This document shows, one piece after another, positions 14,646 to 22,698 of a DNA stretch of 22,875 nt; the first letter of the stretch is position 1; every line of letters starts with the position of its first letter. The notes below the pieces were generated by a model that was not told the origin of the DNA, did not search any database, and saw nothing but the letters and a program-made list of their open reading frames with translations. Where the stretch lies: NCBI GenBank assembly GCA_002311385.1, contig DCAE01000115.1, forward strand, positions 2,110 through 24,984. The letters are read 5' to 3'. This DNA is from Dehalococcoidia bacterium UBA1141. Lineage in GTDB: Bacteria; Chloroflexota; Dehalococcoidia; Lucifugimonadales; UBA3495. The translations under genes and the position numbers were made by a program.

Positions 14646-16106
14646 TCACCCTTGGTTCCGTTCCAGTATAAACGAAAGGCCGTCGGAGAGTTGGGTCATG
14701 CGGCCTAGGAACAAGCTCCCCTTGGCTAGGAACATGGCCCGCTCCATCTCCCCCGCCGCTATCTTGTCCCAAGCGTGGCCCAGAAAAGACACTGCCGAGG
14801 CGATGTGGCCCTGAGTTGGTGAGAAGCCGGGCATCCCGTGACGCTCCACGAACTTGGATATGTCCTCCTTGTCCAATTGATCTTCCAGAGTCGCCATGCC
14901 TGCGATGAGCCGGTAATTCAGGAGGGGCACATTGCCGCTGCCGGAGGGTTCGGTCAATTCAGGGTTGTGCAGTTCCGTGGCGTATTTGTCTATGTCTTGG
15001 TACCGCAGTCCCAAACGTTCCAAGGGTTCGGACACCAGGCACTTGAATATGGCCTGTTGGGATGCCCCGGCGCCGACACTATGACGGCCCACGGAGTCCA
15101 GCCTGAGTCGGGGAGAGACCCCATCGTCTGCGCTCACCAAGACGGCCATGCCCGCCAAGACGTCTTCCAGCACGGGCTGGTCGAGGCTCAGATGACCCTC
15201 GTATTTCATGCCCAACTTGGCCAACGAGCACCCGGCCACCACTGCGACATTCTTAAAAACACCAGCGTTCACCAAAGCTCCTGCCATAATCAAGGCATGA
15301 ACCGGCCCGCTGCAAAAGGCTTTGACATCCGCTCCAGTGGCGTTTACGCAGCCGCACATCTCGGCCACAGCCTTTCCCAGATTGCCTCCGCCCCGCTGAT
15401 ACCGCTCACCCACAGCTTCCTCACCGCTGTTGATCACGTAGTCAATGTTGGCAGCGTCCGGCCCATAGGAGGAAAGCAGGGTACGGAAAGCCATGGCTGC
15501 GCTGGATTTGCAGGCCAGGTTCTCCAGCAGAACGTCGGGTGTGAGAGTGGCATCTTGTTGATGGGCCCGGCTTACGCAACCAATCAAGCGCCCGTTTCGC
15601 AATTGCAGGGGCAATGCCACCGCCGGGTCATTGGTCTGGGCTTCTATGGCCGATATAGGAACGCCAGCGCCCAGCTTCTTGATGTCCGAATCGTCAATCA
15701 GAGGGTGGTCCGCCCAGGCCAAGGCGGCCTCTTTGGAGAAATCTTCCTCCAGCCACACCAGGTCGAAATCGTCGGCCAACTTAAGGAGAGCGTAGAACTC
15801 TTCCTCGGGCATTATCTCGCCGTGGGGATTCCACCGTGAGTCCAGCCCGTAATCCGGTCCGGCATTTTTGTACCAGGGCTTTGGCAGGTTTTCCAATTCG
15901 TCGGGGTAGATTGCGCCCAAGAATGCCTGGTGTGGCGGATACGCCACTGCATCCTGGTAGCTGCGCAGATGAGAACTCAGCGATGGCCACAGCGCAGGTT
16001 TCGCCAGTAAATCCCTGGAGGGTTTCGAGCCGTGGCGCACTAATCCAGGGGTATGGGCCAGAAAGTATCGGACACCGAGAATCACGGGGTGTTTATTGTC
16101 ATTCAT
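14646..16106 (-). CDS. grdC: Glycine/sarcosine/betaine reductase component C subunit beta (GrdC), 486 aa
   Basis: The protein begins MNDNKHPVILGVRYFLAHTP and shows GrdC landmarks: SSHLRSYQDAVAYPPHQAFLG, LPKPWYKNAGPDYG, HGEIMPEEEFYALLKLADDF, ALPLQLRNGRLIGCVSRAHQ and SGEEAVGERYQRGGGNLGKA. It then has a thiolase/FabH-like nucleophile segment VKAFCSGPVHALIMAG with C265. The C-terminal part, MPGFSPTQGHIASAVSFLGH, is also conserved. Length is close to the usual ~510. Established role: with GrdD it forms component C, which converts the Se-carboxymethyl of GrdA to a protein acetyl-thioester and, after phosphorolysis, acetyl-phosphate. No grdD is in this window. It is the first gene of a minus-strand operon with grdA (51 bp on), and a strong promoter lies about 100 nt upstream. 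Its Shine-Dalgarno is not obvious. Confidence 0.92.
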   Translation of the reverse strand: MNDNKHPVILGVRYFLAHTPGLVRHGSKPSRDLLAKPALWPSLSSHLRSYQDAVAYPPHQAFLGAIYPDELENLPKPWYKNAGPDYGLDSRWNPHGEIMPEEEFYALLKLADDFDLVWLEEDFSKEAALAWADHPLIDDSDIKKLGAGVPISAIEAQTNDPAVALPLQLRNGRLIGCVSRAHQQDATLTPDVLLENLACKSSAAMAFRTLLSSYGPDAANIDYVINSGEEAVGERYQRGGGNLGKAVAEMCGCVNATGADVKAFCSGPVHALIMAGALVNAGVFKNVAVVAGCSLAKLGMKYEGHLSLDQPVLEDVLAGMAVLVSADDGVSPRLRLDSVGRHSVGAGASQQAIFKCLVSEPLERLGLRYQDIDKYATELHNPELTEPSGSGNVPLLNYRLIAGMATLEDQLDKEDISKFVERHGMPGFSPTQGHIASAVSFLGHAWDKIAAGEMERAMFLAKGSLFLGRMTQLSDGLSFILERNQG

Positions 16107-16213
16107 ACAGGTGTTTTGTCGGCTTTAACGTCAGAGCGAATTTGCCAGTAATCTTCGCCAATAATCAATAGTGACTGGTCATGGGCAAAATCGCTTTTGG
16201 ATACGGTTGCACG

Positions 16214-16242
16214 AGTATAGCAGCGGGTTTCACGTTGTTCAA
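16214..16242 (-). promoter_or_regulatory. Sigma70-like promoter for grdC-grdA operon
   Basis: On the minus strand, TTGAAC (16242-16237), a 17-nt spacer and TATACT (16219-16214): 5 of 6 matches in each box at ideal spacing. It gives a leader of about 100 nt before grdC. Confidence 0.65.
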
Positions 16243-16378
16243 ACCAGCCTTAGAAGGCCGCAGGCCCGGTATCATTTGGACGTGACACTAGCATCCGTAA
16301 TGGCAGGATGGTAATGGCTGATTGGCCCTTCTTGTAATGGGTTGAAAATTCCGTAGTGGGGCCGCAAAATGTACTCGA

Positions 16379-16406
16379 TTGACGAAATGAACTGGCAGCA
16401 TATCAA
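16379..16406 (+). promoter_or_regulatory. Possible promoter for the LigB-type gene
   Basis: TTGACG (16379-16384), a 16-nt spacer and TATCAA (16401-16406). Transcription would begin just before the AAGGAGG Shine-Dalgarno, leaving a very short leader, so this is tentative. Confidence 0.3.
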
Positions 16407-16426
16407 TTAGCCTGCAAGGAGGAATC

Positions 16427-17476
16427 ATGGCAAAAATAGTTTTGGGCCTAGCTTCGGCCCACAGCCCGATGTTGAGCCTGCAACCCGACATGTGGCCCCT
16501 ATTCGCCGAGCGGGACAAGGGGAATAAGATGCTCACCGCAGTCCCCAGCGGAGAGGTGGTGAGTTACGAAACGCTGCTGGAACAGACCAGCCCTTCCGTG
16601 GTTACCAAGGCCAACCAAGAGAACTTCGATGCTCAGCATGCCGCCTGCCAGAAGGCCATCACCACTCTGGAAGAAACCCTGGCTGAGGCCAACCCGGACG
16701 TGGTGGTCATAATTGGCGACGACCAAGAAGAGCTATTCTTCGACGACAACATGCCCCTCTTCGCCATCTATTGGGGCGACAAGATGCGGCTAATCCCCAG
16801 AGGACAGGACGCCCCTGCCAACTCCATCTTGGGCGCTTCCGGATGGGGTTACGGAGACGTGGAGATGGACGTGCCGGTGAATTCCCAGTTGGCCCTGTAT
16901 CTAATCGAGAAACTCCTTGAGGCCGACTTCGATATGGCCCAATGCCGCTACCTGAAAGATGAATACAGCGGCTCCGTAGGCCCCAGCGGATACATCGGCT
17001 CCAGCATCGTCACCGAAAAACACCGCCAAGGTATGCCCCACGCCTATGCCTATGTGGTCAAACGAATCATGAACGGCAAGGTTATCCCCATAGTGCCGGT
17101 GATACAAAACACCTTCTACCCACCCAACCAACCCACACCGAAGCGTTGCTACGATTTAGGCCGCGCTATCGCCAAAGCAATCGAGTCTTGGGACTCGGAC
17201 AAACGGGTGGCAATAGTTGCCTCGGGCGGCCTGAGCCACTTCACCGTTGATGAGGAAATCGACTGGATGGCTCTAAATGGCATGAAGAACAAGGACGCCG
17301 AAGCATTGTCGTCCCTGCCCCGCAACCGTTTGAACTCGGGGCATTCGGAAATTCTGAATTGGGTCACCGCAGCCGGAGCCTTGGAGCATCTGGATTTTGA
17401 AGTCGTCGACTATGTCCCGGTGTACCGTTCTCCCGCTGGTACCGGCGGAGGTTGGGGCTTTGGCCGTTGGCAGTAG
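16427..17476 (+). CDS. LigB-type (class III) extradiol dioxygenase family protein, 349 aa
   Basis: AAGGAGG sits 6 nt before the ATG, a strong start. The protein begins MAKIVLGLASAHSPMLSLQP, where H13 corresponds to the first iron-ligand His of LigB. It has VVVIIGDDQEELFFDDNMP, GRAIAKAIESW, VASGGLSHFTVDEE (H271, the catalytic-His position) and LNSGHSEILNWVTAAGALE (E308, the Glu ligand). The family opens catecholic rings using Fe(II) and O2. In LigB the second His ligand sits in a D-H motif, but here it is D-Q (Q100). So this is either a subfamily with altered metal chemistry or a non-oxygenase use of the fold. It is transcribed away from grdC and is followed by a 390-bp gap. The substrate is unknown; a phenolic acid is a reasonable guess. 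Confidence 0.85.
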   Translation: MAKIVLGLASAHSPMLSLQPDMWPLFAERDKGNKMLTAVPSGEVVSYETLLEQTSPSVVTKANQENFDAQHAACQKAITTLEETLAEANPDVVVIIGDDQEELFFDDNMPLFAIYWGDKMRLIPRGQDAPANSILGASGWGYGDVEMDVPVNSQLALYLIEKLLEADFDMAQCRYLKDEYSGSVGPSGYIGSSIVTEKHRQGMPHAYAYVVKRIMNGKVIPIVPVIQNTFYPPNQPTPKRCYDLGRAIAKAIESWDSDKRVAIVASGGLSHFTVDEEIDWMALNGMKNKDAEALSSLPRNRLNSGHSEILNWVTAAGALEHLDFEVVDYVPVYRSPAGTGGGWGFGRWQ

Positions 17477-17540
17477 AGGACTGGGATTTGGACCACCACT
17501 GTTACTCTCCATTTGCTCCTCGAAGGGGCCTTGCCTAAAA

Positions 17541-17620
17541 ACTGTCACTCTGAGGAGGGCTGAGACTAAGAATCTCTTGGTTCAAGCATAAAGATTCTTC
17601 GCTTCACTCAGAATGACAGT
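17541..17620. repeat. Palindromic intergenic repeat (TCATTCTGAG...AAGAATCT type)
   Basis: ACTGTCACTCTGAG at the left and CTCAGAATGACAGT at the right are inverted ends. They enclose AAGAATCT and AGATTCTT, also inverted to each other. The element can fold into one long hairpin. It resembles a palindromic repeat found dispersed in many bacterial genomes; only one copy is in this window. It may also terminate transcription from the gene ending at 17476. Confidence 0.65.
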
Positions 17621-17741
17621 ATTACGGAGTTTTTTGCGGCATCGTTGTTATCCTATGCCTCGTTCGTTCAGCCAATGGCGCAATTCGCCGCTAACTCTTC
17701 TTCAGGCTGATGACTAAATACGCTTCATTTACCTCCATGCC

Positions 17742-17771
17742 CTGCCAGAGGTTTTTCCCTTTATGTATAAT
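17742..17771 (+). promoter_or_regulatory. Extended -10 promoter for the decarboxylase-spermidine synthase operon
   Basis: TATAAT (17766-17771) is perfect consensus, preceded by TG, with CTGCCA (17742-17747; 4 of 6) at an 18-nt spacing. It lies about 95 nt before the decarboxylase start. Confidence 0.55.
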
Positions 17772-17866
17772 ACTGTGGCCTTAATTAAACACGTCACATA
17801 AGATTTGTGCCGCCCTTGAGGTGGTCCGACTAATTATCATCAATACCCGTCTTCGGGAGCCTGAAT

Positions 17867-19009
17867 TTGCCCGGGAGTCTGAAGTTGCAATCTAACGGTC
17901 ACCCTGTCTCCTTAGAATCAAACTTAGAAGCCATCTTGGGCGTAGATTCACCCACGCCTTATCTATACATAGACGCCCAGCAAATTAACGCTGCGGTAGA
18001 GGATTTCGCCCACGTATTCTCCAGAGAGAATGTGTTCTATGCGGTGAAAGCTAATTCGGACCCCGCAGTTGTGTCTTTGCTGGCAAAACTGGGCGTGGGG
18101 TTCGAGGTGTCCTCCTTGGGAGAGTTGGACATTCTCTTTGGCATGGGCGTGGAGCCGGGGAGGATAATCTCGGGCAATCCGATCAAGAGCCCGGAATTTA
18201 TCGAAGCGGCCGCAACGAAAAAGATTGGCTACATGGCCATCGACTCCCAAGTTGAGGTCGAAAAACTGAGCGAGATTGCCACCGGCACGAAGGTCATCGC
18301 CAGGCTGGTTGTTTCCAACGAGGGAAGCGACTGGCCGCTCACCCTAAAATATGGGGTGGAACCCGATGAAGCCGTTCAACTACTGCTCTATGCCAGCGAC
18401 CGGGGGTTGATTCCTCATGGCCTGTCCTTCCATGTCGGCTCGCAATGCCGCCGGGAAGCTACCTGGCGAGACGCAATCGATGCGGCTTCCCAGGTCTGGG
18501 AAGAGGCGGAGCGAAAGGGGTTGGACCTGGCAATCATGAACCTGGGCGGCGGATTCCCAATCCCCTACGAAAAACCCGTGCCGGACCGTCCGGCGATGCT
18601 GGAATCTATCTTGCGTTACGCCCAAGGGCGATTCCCATCACGCGCGCAATTTCACGTCGAGCCCGGTAGGGCGATAATTGGCGAGGCCGGTGCGCTGGTT
18701 GGCTCGGTGCTAGGGCAAGCCCAACGGGACGGCAAGCAATGGCTATACTTGGATGTGGGAGTGTTTAACGGCCTGATGGAAACGGTGGGGGGAATACGCT
18801 ACCCCATGGTAGCCGAAAGAGACGGTGCGCCCACCACTTTTACCTTGGCGGGACCATCATGCGACAGCTTCGATGTGATTGCCAACGATGTTGTGCTTCC
18901 CTCCCCCAAGGTCGGCGACAAAGTGGTCATCTTCTCGGCGGGCGCCTACACCACGGTCTATGCGTCTCGTTTCAACGGTTACCAAATCCCTCCGGTTATC
19001 ATCCACTAG
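17867..19009 (+). CDS. Ornithine/diamino-acid decarboxylase, PLP fold type III, 380 aa
   Basis: The likely start is TTG at 17867, preceded by GGGAG; a second TTG at 17885 is also possible. Motifs in order: NVFYAVKANSDP, with K61 the PLP Schiff-base Lys; EVSSLGELD; SFHVGSQC; LNLGGGFP-like MNLGGGFPIPY; FHVEPGRAIIG; and GPSCDSFDVI. The Cys-Asp pair in the last motif is typical of eukaryotic-type ornithine decarboxylases (GPTCDGLD) rather than diaminopimelate decarboxylase (usually CESxD), and the ~380-residue length also fits ODC. Reaction: ornithine to putrescine plus CO2. Lysine decarboxylation is an alternative. The spermidine synthase gene begins 11 bp after its stop, which strongly supports a polyamine role. 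It has its own promoter about 95 nt upstream. It lacks the long N-terminal domain of arginine decarboxylases. Confidence 0.88.
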   Translation: MPGSLKLQSNGHPVSLESNLEAILGVDSPTPYLYIDAQQINAAVEDFAHVFSRENVFYAVKANSDPAVVSLLAKLGVGFEVSSLGELDILFGMGVEPGRIISGNPIKSPEFIEAAATKKIGYMAIDSQVEVEKLSEIATGTKVIARLVVSNEGSDWPLTLKYGVEPDEAVQLLLYASDRGLIPHGLSFHVGSQCRREATWRDAIDAASQVWEEAERKGLDLAIMNLGGGFPIPYEKPVPDRPAMLESILRYAQGRFPSRAQFHVEPGRAIIGEAGALVGSVLGQAQRDGKQWLYLDVGVFNGLMETVGGIRYPMVAERDGAPTTFTLAGPSCDSFDVIANDVVLPSPKVGDKVVIFSAGAYTTVYASRFNGYQIPPVIIH

Positions 19010-19020
19010 AGGAACGGGGA

Positions 19021-19839
19021 ATGCTTGTTGAGCGGGACCGATTCTCCCCCATCACTTACACATACCAAGCCGAGCTTCTAACCAGCGTTCAGAGCGATTA
19101 TCAATTGATCGAGGTCTACCAGTCGGCGGACTTTGGGCGCATCCTGGTCATCGACGGGGTCGTCCAACTGACCGAGCGGGACGAGTATATCTACCACGAG
19201 ATGCTGGCCCACGTTCCCTTGCATATTCATCCAGATCCTCAGCGGGTGTTAATCATCGGCGGCGGAGACGGGGGACTGCTGAGGGAGGTCGCCAATCATC
19301 CCGGTGTTCAAACCGTGACACTGGTGGAGATAGACCCAGAAGTGGTGAGGACATCCAAGGAATGGTTTCCCACTGTTTCAACCGGCTTCGACCATCCGAA
19401 AGCGAACGTGTTGTTCCGTGACGGCAAAGAATATCTGGAGGCGGCATCCGAGCAATACGACGTTATCCTGGTGGACTCGACCGACCCCATCGGCTCAGCC
19501 GTGAAACTTTTTGAGCCCGGATTCTACCAACTGGCGGCAAGCCGACTTTCTCAGCCCGGCGTATTTGCTTGCCAGAGCGAGTCTATCCACTTCCACCTGG
19601 ATACGGTGCGAGAAGTGCAAAAAGGCCTCCGCACCGCCTTCAGACAGGTTGACCTCATCACCGCGTGCATTCCCACCTATCCGGGCAACCTATGGAGCTT
19701 CAGCATTGCGTCCGACAAACTGGAGCTTCGTGGCAACCCCATATCGGCAAAGGTTACCGGTAGATATTATGCTGAGGACGTGCACCGCGCGGCATTCTTG
19801 CCTCTGAGTCTTGTGGAGAAACTGGGCCTGAGAGACTAA
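19021..19839 (+). CDS. speE: Spermidine synthase (polyamine aminopropyltransferase), 272 aa
   Basis: The start MLVERDRFSPITYTYQAELL at 19021 has GAGGAACGGGGA just upstream; the same frame is open further back inside the decarboxylase gene, but that part is a shadow. Motifs: FGRILVIDGVVQLTERDEYIYHEML, VLIIGGGDGGLLREVANH (decarboxylated-SAM binding), VTLVEIDPEVV, and DVILVDSTDPIGSAVKLFEPGFY with the catalytic Asp, then a C-terminal YYAEDVHRAAFLPL. Known reaction: an aminopropyl group moves from decarboxylated SAM to putrescine. It lies 11 bp after the decarboxylase stop, so one transcript carries both steps from ornithine to spermidine. No speD (SAM decarboxylase) is in the window. Length is usual for SpeE (about 275-290). 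Spermine or thermospermine synthase activity is a possible alternative. Confidence 0.93.
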   Translation: MLVERDRFSPITYTYQAELLTSVQSDYQLIEVYQSADFGRILVIDGVVQLTERDEYIYHEMLAHVPLHIHPDPQRVLIIGGGDGGLLREVANHPGVQTVTLVEIDPEVVRTSKEWFPTVSTGFDHPKANVLFRDGKEYLEAASEQYDVILVDSTDPIGSAVKLFEPGFYQLAASRLSQPGVFACQSESIHFHLDTVREVQKGLRTAFRQVDLITACIPTYPGNLWSFSIASDKLELRGNPISAKVTGRYYAEDVHRAAFLPLSLVEKLGLRD

Positions 19840-19894
19840 GACATCGAAAATTGGGGCAAATCCCGGTTTCTACTACAGGATTGGTTTGAGTGGC

Positions 19895-19914
19895 GGGGTT
19901 GGGTTGGGTTGGGG
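19895..19914 (+). other. Perfect G-quadruplex motif
   Basis: GGGGTTGGGTTGGGTTGGGG, four G-runs separated by TT loops, lies 55 nt past the speE stop on the speE coding strand and before the convergent GMC gene. Such a sequence can fold as a stable G4 in DNA or RNA. Confidence 0.7.
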
Positions 19915-19920
19915 CGGAGG

Positions 19921-19955
19921 AAATCCCCCTAAATCCCCCTTTACGAAAGGGGGAC
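19921..19955. repeat. Partial copy 3 of the CCCCCT-type dispersed repeat
   Basis: AAATCCCCCTAAATCCCCC followed by TTTACGAAAGGGGGAC matches only the left arm of copies 1 and 2 and lacks the TTGGCAGTACCTCC core and right arm. It is a truncated or hairpin-only derivative. Confidence 0.65.
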
Positions 19956-19958
19956 TTT
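19935..19958 (+). terminator. Hairpin, likely terminator of the speE operon
   Basis: CCCCCTTT-ACG-AAAGGGGG is a perfect 8-bp stem with a 3-nt loop, followed by ACTTTTC, with a short T tract. It lies about 96 nt after the speE stop and within the repeat. Confidence 0.5.
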
Positions 19959-20016
19959 TCTGGTGGCTGGCTTTTCCGACGAGCTACCGGAGCCGGTCAT
20001 CGTTTGCTGTTGGCTC

Positions 20017-21552
20017 CTACTTCAGCCAATCGGCGGCGCGCTCACCAATCATGATGGTGGTGGCGTTTGTGTTGGCCCGAATCACGTTGGGCATTATCGA
20101 GGCATCGGCCACTCGGATTCCTTCAAGTCCGTGTACATTTAGGCGCTGGTCCACCACCGCCATAGGATCTGACGCCGGACCCATCTTGCAGGTGCCCGAC
20201 GCATGTGTGGTGTTGACCACTGTCTTCATCAGCCAAGCATCCAAGGCCTCGTCGGAAGCCAAATCCGCGTCAGTGGGCTCCAACCGCGTCTCCACGATGT
20301 CGCTGAAATCACCGTGCTCCAGCAACCTGACGCAAATCCTCACCGCTTCCCGCAGTCTCTCCCGGTCTCTTGGCAACTCCAAATACCGGTAGTTCAGGTC
20401 GGGTTGGACGTTGGGATCGTTGGCCGATAGCCTAACCTCCCCCGCGCCGTCAGCAAATTCCAGTATGCAGGTGAACCGCACGCCTTCTTGGGCGAAAGGG
20501 TCCGCAGCCCCAATGGGCGATGAGAAGTTGGAAGCCATGATTTGCATGTCGTTGCGGTCAGGGGAGCCAGTGGCCGTGTAACGAATCCCGGTCTGAGTTC
20601 TAGGGGCGTTGGGGTCTTGGGGGAAGCCGTCCTTCACGCTCATCACCACCGCCACCAAGGGATGGTCACGCAGGTTTTGGCCCACGCCGGGAAGTTCGTG
20701 GACGACGGGGATTCCCATCTCTCGCAGGTGGTCAGCAGGGCCAACACCGGAAAGCATTAGGATTTGGGGCGAGGCCATGGCACCGGCGCTCAAGACGATT
20801 TGCTCGGCCTCGATGTCAAAAACCTCCCCTCCGCTTTCCACGCGGACGCCGGTGGCCCTATTGCCCTCGAATAGAATGCGGTGAACCATCACCCCCGCTC
20901 TGATGGTCAGATTGAGCCGGTGCCTCTGGGGGTTCAAGTAGGTCAGAGCCGTGCTCATGCGCACGCCTTCGGGGTTGTTCATGGGAATCGGCCCCACTCC
21001 CGTGGAGTCCGGGTTATTCATGTCCTCGTCGGCGGGGTAACCAGCATCCAAAGATGCGCGGTAGAAGGCATTTTGAAATGGCAGCCACTCGTTTCGTGGG
21101 AAACGGCGGACGGGAATTGGCCCGTTTGTGCCGTGAAAGTCGTCCCGGATATCCATGTCTGTTTCCATGTTCCTGAAATGGGGCAAAACGTTGATGTAGG
21201 ACCACTCGTCGTTGCCCTCGGCCGCCCAGCCGTCGTAGTCTTCCGGGACTCCCCGAAGCAGGACCTGTCCGTTGATGGCGCTGGTGCCGCCAACCACCTT
21301 TCCTCTGGGGGCGGGAATCGTCTCGGTCTGGGTCGCCGACCCTTTGGCGACCCAAGACCAGTTGTGGGGGGCGCCCATGGCTGAAGCGTCGGGCTTGTAA
21401 CCATATTTAAGGTCGTCGGGGTAATGCTGAAATTCGGGGTAATCGGGGCCTGCCTCCAATAGCAGCACCGATTTGTTGGGGTCCTCGGCCAGCCTGGACG
21501 CAACCACGCAACCAGCGGAACCGGCGCCTATGACAACAACATCGTATTTCAT
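20017..21552 (-). CDS. GMC-family FAD oxidoreductase (choline dehydrogenase-like), 511 aa
   Basis: GAGGAGCGAA precedes the ATG at 21552. The N-terminus MKYDVVVIGAGSAGCVVASRLAEDPNKSVLLLEAGPD is the FAD-binding Rossmann motif (GxGxxG plus E). GKVVGGTSAINGQVLLRG is the GMC signature 1, and VLSAGAMASPQILMLSGVGP is signature 2. The C-terminus has TTHASGTCKMG, with the catalytic His, and VADASIMPNVIRANTNATTIMIGERAADWL. The family oxidises alcohols with FAD and includes choline dehydrogenase, alcohol oxidases and polyethylene-glycol dehydrogenase; the substrate is not predictable here. It follows the quinone-oxidoreductase-type gene by 54 bp, so the two are probably co-transcribed. Choline dehydrogenase would be a link to betaine metabolism and thus to Grd proteins, but the sequence alone does not show this. 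Confidence 0.9.
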   Translation of the reverse strand: MKYDVVVIGAGSAGCVVASRLAEDPNKSVLLLEAGPDYPEFQHYPDDLKYGYKPDASAMGAPHNWSWVAKGSATQTETIPAPRGKVVGGTSAINGQVLLRGVPEDYDGWAAEGNDEWSYINVLPHFRNMETDMDIRDDFHGTNGPIPVRRFPRNEWLPFQNAFYRASLDAGYPADEDMNNPDSTGVGPIPMNNPEGVRMSTALTYLNPQRHRLNLTIRAGVMVHRILFEGNRATGVRVESGGEVFDIEAEQIVLSAGAMASPQILMLSGVGPADHLREMGIPVVHELPGVGQNLRDHPLVAVVMSVKDGFPQDPNAPRTQTGIRYTATGSPDRNDMQIMASNFSSPIGAADPFAQEGVRFTCILEFADGAGEVRLSANDPNVQPDLNYRYLELPRDRERLREAVRICVRLLEHGDFSDIVETRLEPTDADLASDEALDAWLMKTVVNTTHASGTCKMGPASDPMAVVDQRLNVHGLEGIRVADASIMPNVIRANTNATTIMIGERAADWLK

Positions 21553-21606
21553 TTCGCTCCTCGTTAATGGACGAATCAGAGTTTCGAACTTTAGTCCGTG
21601 AGCTAG

Positions 21607-22590
21607 TTAGTCAATCGAAAGAATAATCTTGCCGAAGTTGGCGTTGCTCTCCATGTACTCGTGAGCCTGGGTTACCTGCTCCAGTGGGAAGTCGCGGTCC
21701 ACCACTGGGACTATTCGGCCATCGGCAATCATCGGGAGAACGTTCTTCGTGATTTGTTGGGTAATAGCGATTTTCTCTTCCAGGGGTCTGGCTCGCAGGG
21801 TGGTGCCGTGAATCCTCAGCCGTTTGGGCATGAGCGCACCCAGGCTTGTTTGCACCTTGTCGCCGCCCATCAAGCCCACCAAAACCAATCTTCCCTTTAG
21901 GGACATGGAGGCCAGGTTGCGCTCCCAATAGGGTTCGCCAATCATGTCCAGAACGACGTTGACCCCGGTGCGGTTGGTCTTTTCCCTGATGATTTCGGCA
22001 AAGTCCTGGTCTTTGTAGTTGATACCCACGTCCAAGCCCAATTCCGCCGCCTTGGCCAGCTTGTCCGCCGAGCCCGCCGTCCCGTAGACGTAGGCTCCGG
22101 CATGATGGGCCAGTTGCAATGCTGCGGTACCCACGCCGCTCCCTATGGCATGAATCAAAACCGATTCTCCCATTATCAACTCGCAGTGATTGAAAAGGGC
22201 ATCATAGGCGGTGAAGAACACTTCCGGAATTGCTGCGGCTTGCACAAAGTCCATGTTGGCGGGCATGGGCATGACCATACGGTGATGGGTGACCACCCGG
22301 CTGGCGTAGCCGCCACCCGGCAGCAGACCGAAGACCTTATCTCCCTTGGCGACGCCTAGAACTCTTTCGCCGGCCTCAATCACAACGCCGGAAAATTCCA
22401 GGCCTGGTATTTCAGTCTGCACACCAGGGGGCGCAGGATACTTGCCCTCCCTCTGGAGCAGGTCGGCCCGGTTCAAGGCGGAGGCTTTCACATCCACCAG
22501 AACATCCTCAGGTCCTGCTTTGGGGTCATCCACTTCCTGCACTCGAAAAACTCCGGGGCCTCCCGGCTCGGTTATTACAGCCGCTCGCAT
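21607..22590 (-). CDS. NAD(P)H:quinone oxidoreductase-type MDR protein (PIG3/QOR-like), 327 aa
   Basis: GGAGACCCGAT precedes the ATG. It begins MRAAVITEPGGPGVFRVQEV, then GREGKYPAPPGVQTEIPGLEFSG-like LLQREGKYPAPPG and VLGVAKGDKVFGLLPGGGYA. The VLIHAIGSGVGTAALQLAHH segment is the NADPH-binding GxGxxG region. It continues KAAELGLDVGINYKDQDFAE, VVLDMIGEPYWERNLASMS and HEYMESNANFGKIIL. The Cys ligands of zinc-type alcohol dehydrogenases are absent, which fits the zinc-free quinone oxidoreductase/enoyl reductase branch of the MDR superfamily; the closest known type is PIG3/TP53I3. Expected role: NADPH-dependent reduction of a quinone or an activated alkene. It lies 54 bp upstream of the GMC gene in the same direction. 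Confidence 0.9.
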   Translation of the reverse strand: MRAAVITEPGGPGVFRVQEVDDPKAGPEDVLVDVKASALNRADLLQREGKYPAPPGVQTEIPGLEFSGVVIEAGERVLGVAKGDKVFGLLPGGGYASRVVTHHRMVMPMPANMDFVQAAAIPEVFFTAYDALFNHCELIMGESVLIHAIGSGVGTAALQLAHHAGAYVYGTAGSADKLAKAAELGLDVGINYKDQDFAEIIREKTNRTGVNVVLDMIGEPYWERNLASMSLKGRLVLVGLMGGDKVQTSLGALMPKRLRIHGTTLRARPLEEKIAITQQITKNVLPMIADGRIVPVVDRDFPLEQVTQAHEYMESNANFGKIILSID

Positions 22591-22698
22591 ATCGGGTCTC
22601 CTTAAGCTATCGGTCTTCTTTAATCAAAAGAATAATCAAAAGAATTCAACAGATTTTCAGCTCAGATTCGTTATTTCTGCAATTGTTCATCGCTTGTA

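Larger units (their letters stand above)
16107..16426. other. Divergent intergenic region between grdC and the LigB-type gene
   Basis: This 320-bp space holds a good leftward promoter for grdC (16214-16242) and a weaker rightward one (16379-16406). The middle part (about 16245-16375) shows no ORF, RNA gene or repeat that I can support. Confidence 0.5.
17477..17866. other. Intergenic region with repeat and promoter
   Basis: This 390-bp gap holds a palindromic repeat (17541-17620) and an extended -10 promoter (17742-17771) serving the decarboxylase. The stretch 17620-17740 shows no gene or RNA that I can support. Confidence 0.5.

Noticed and set aside
14838..15839. 333-codon plus-strand frame opposite grdC
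   Set aside because: It is a shadow of the well-conserved GrdC; no homology-like motifs were seen in it.
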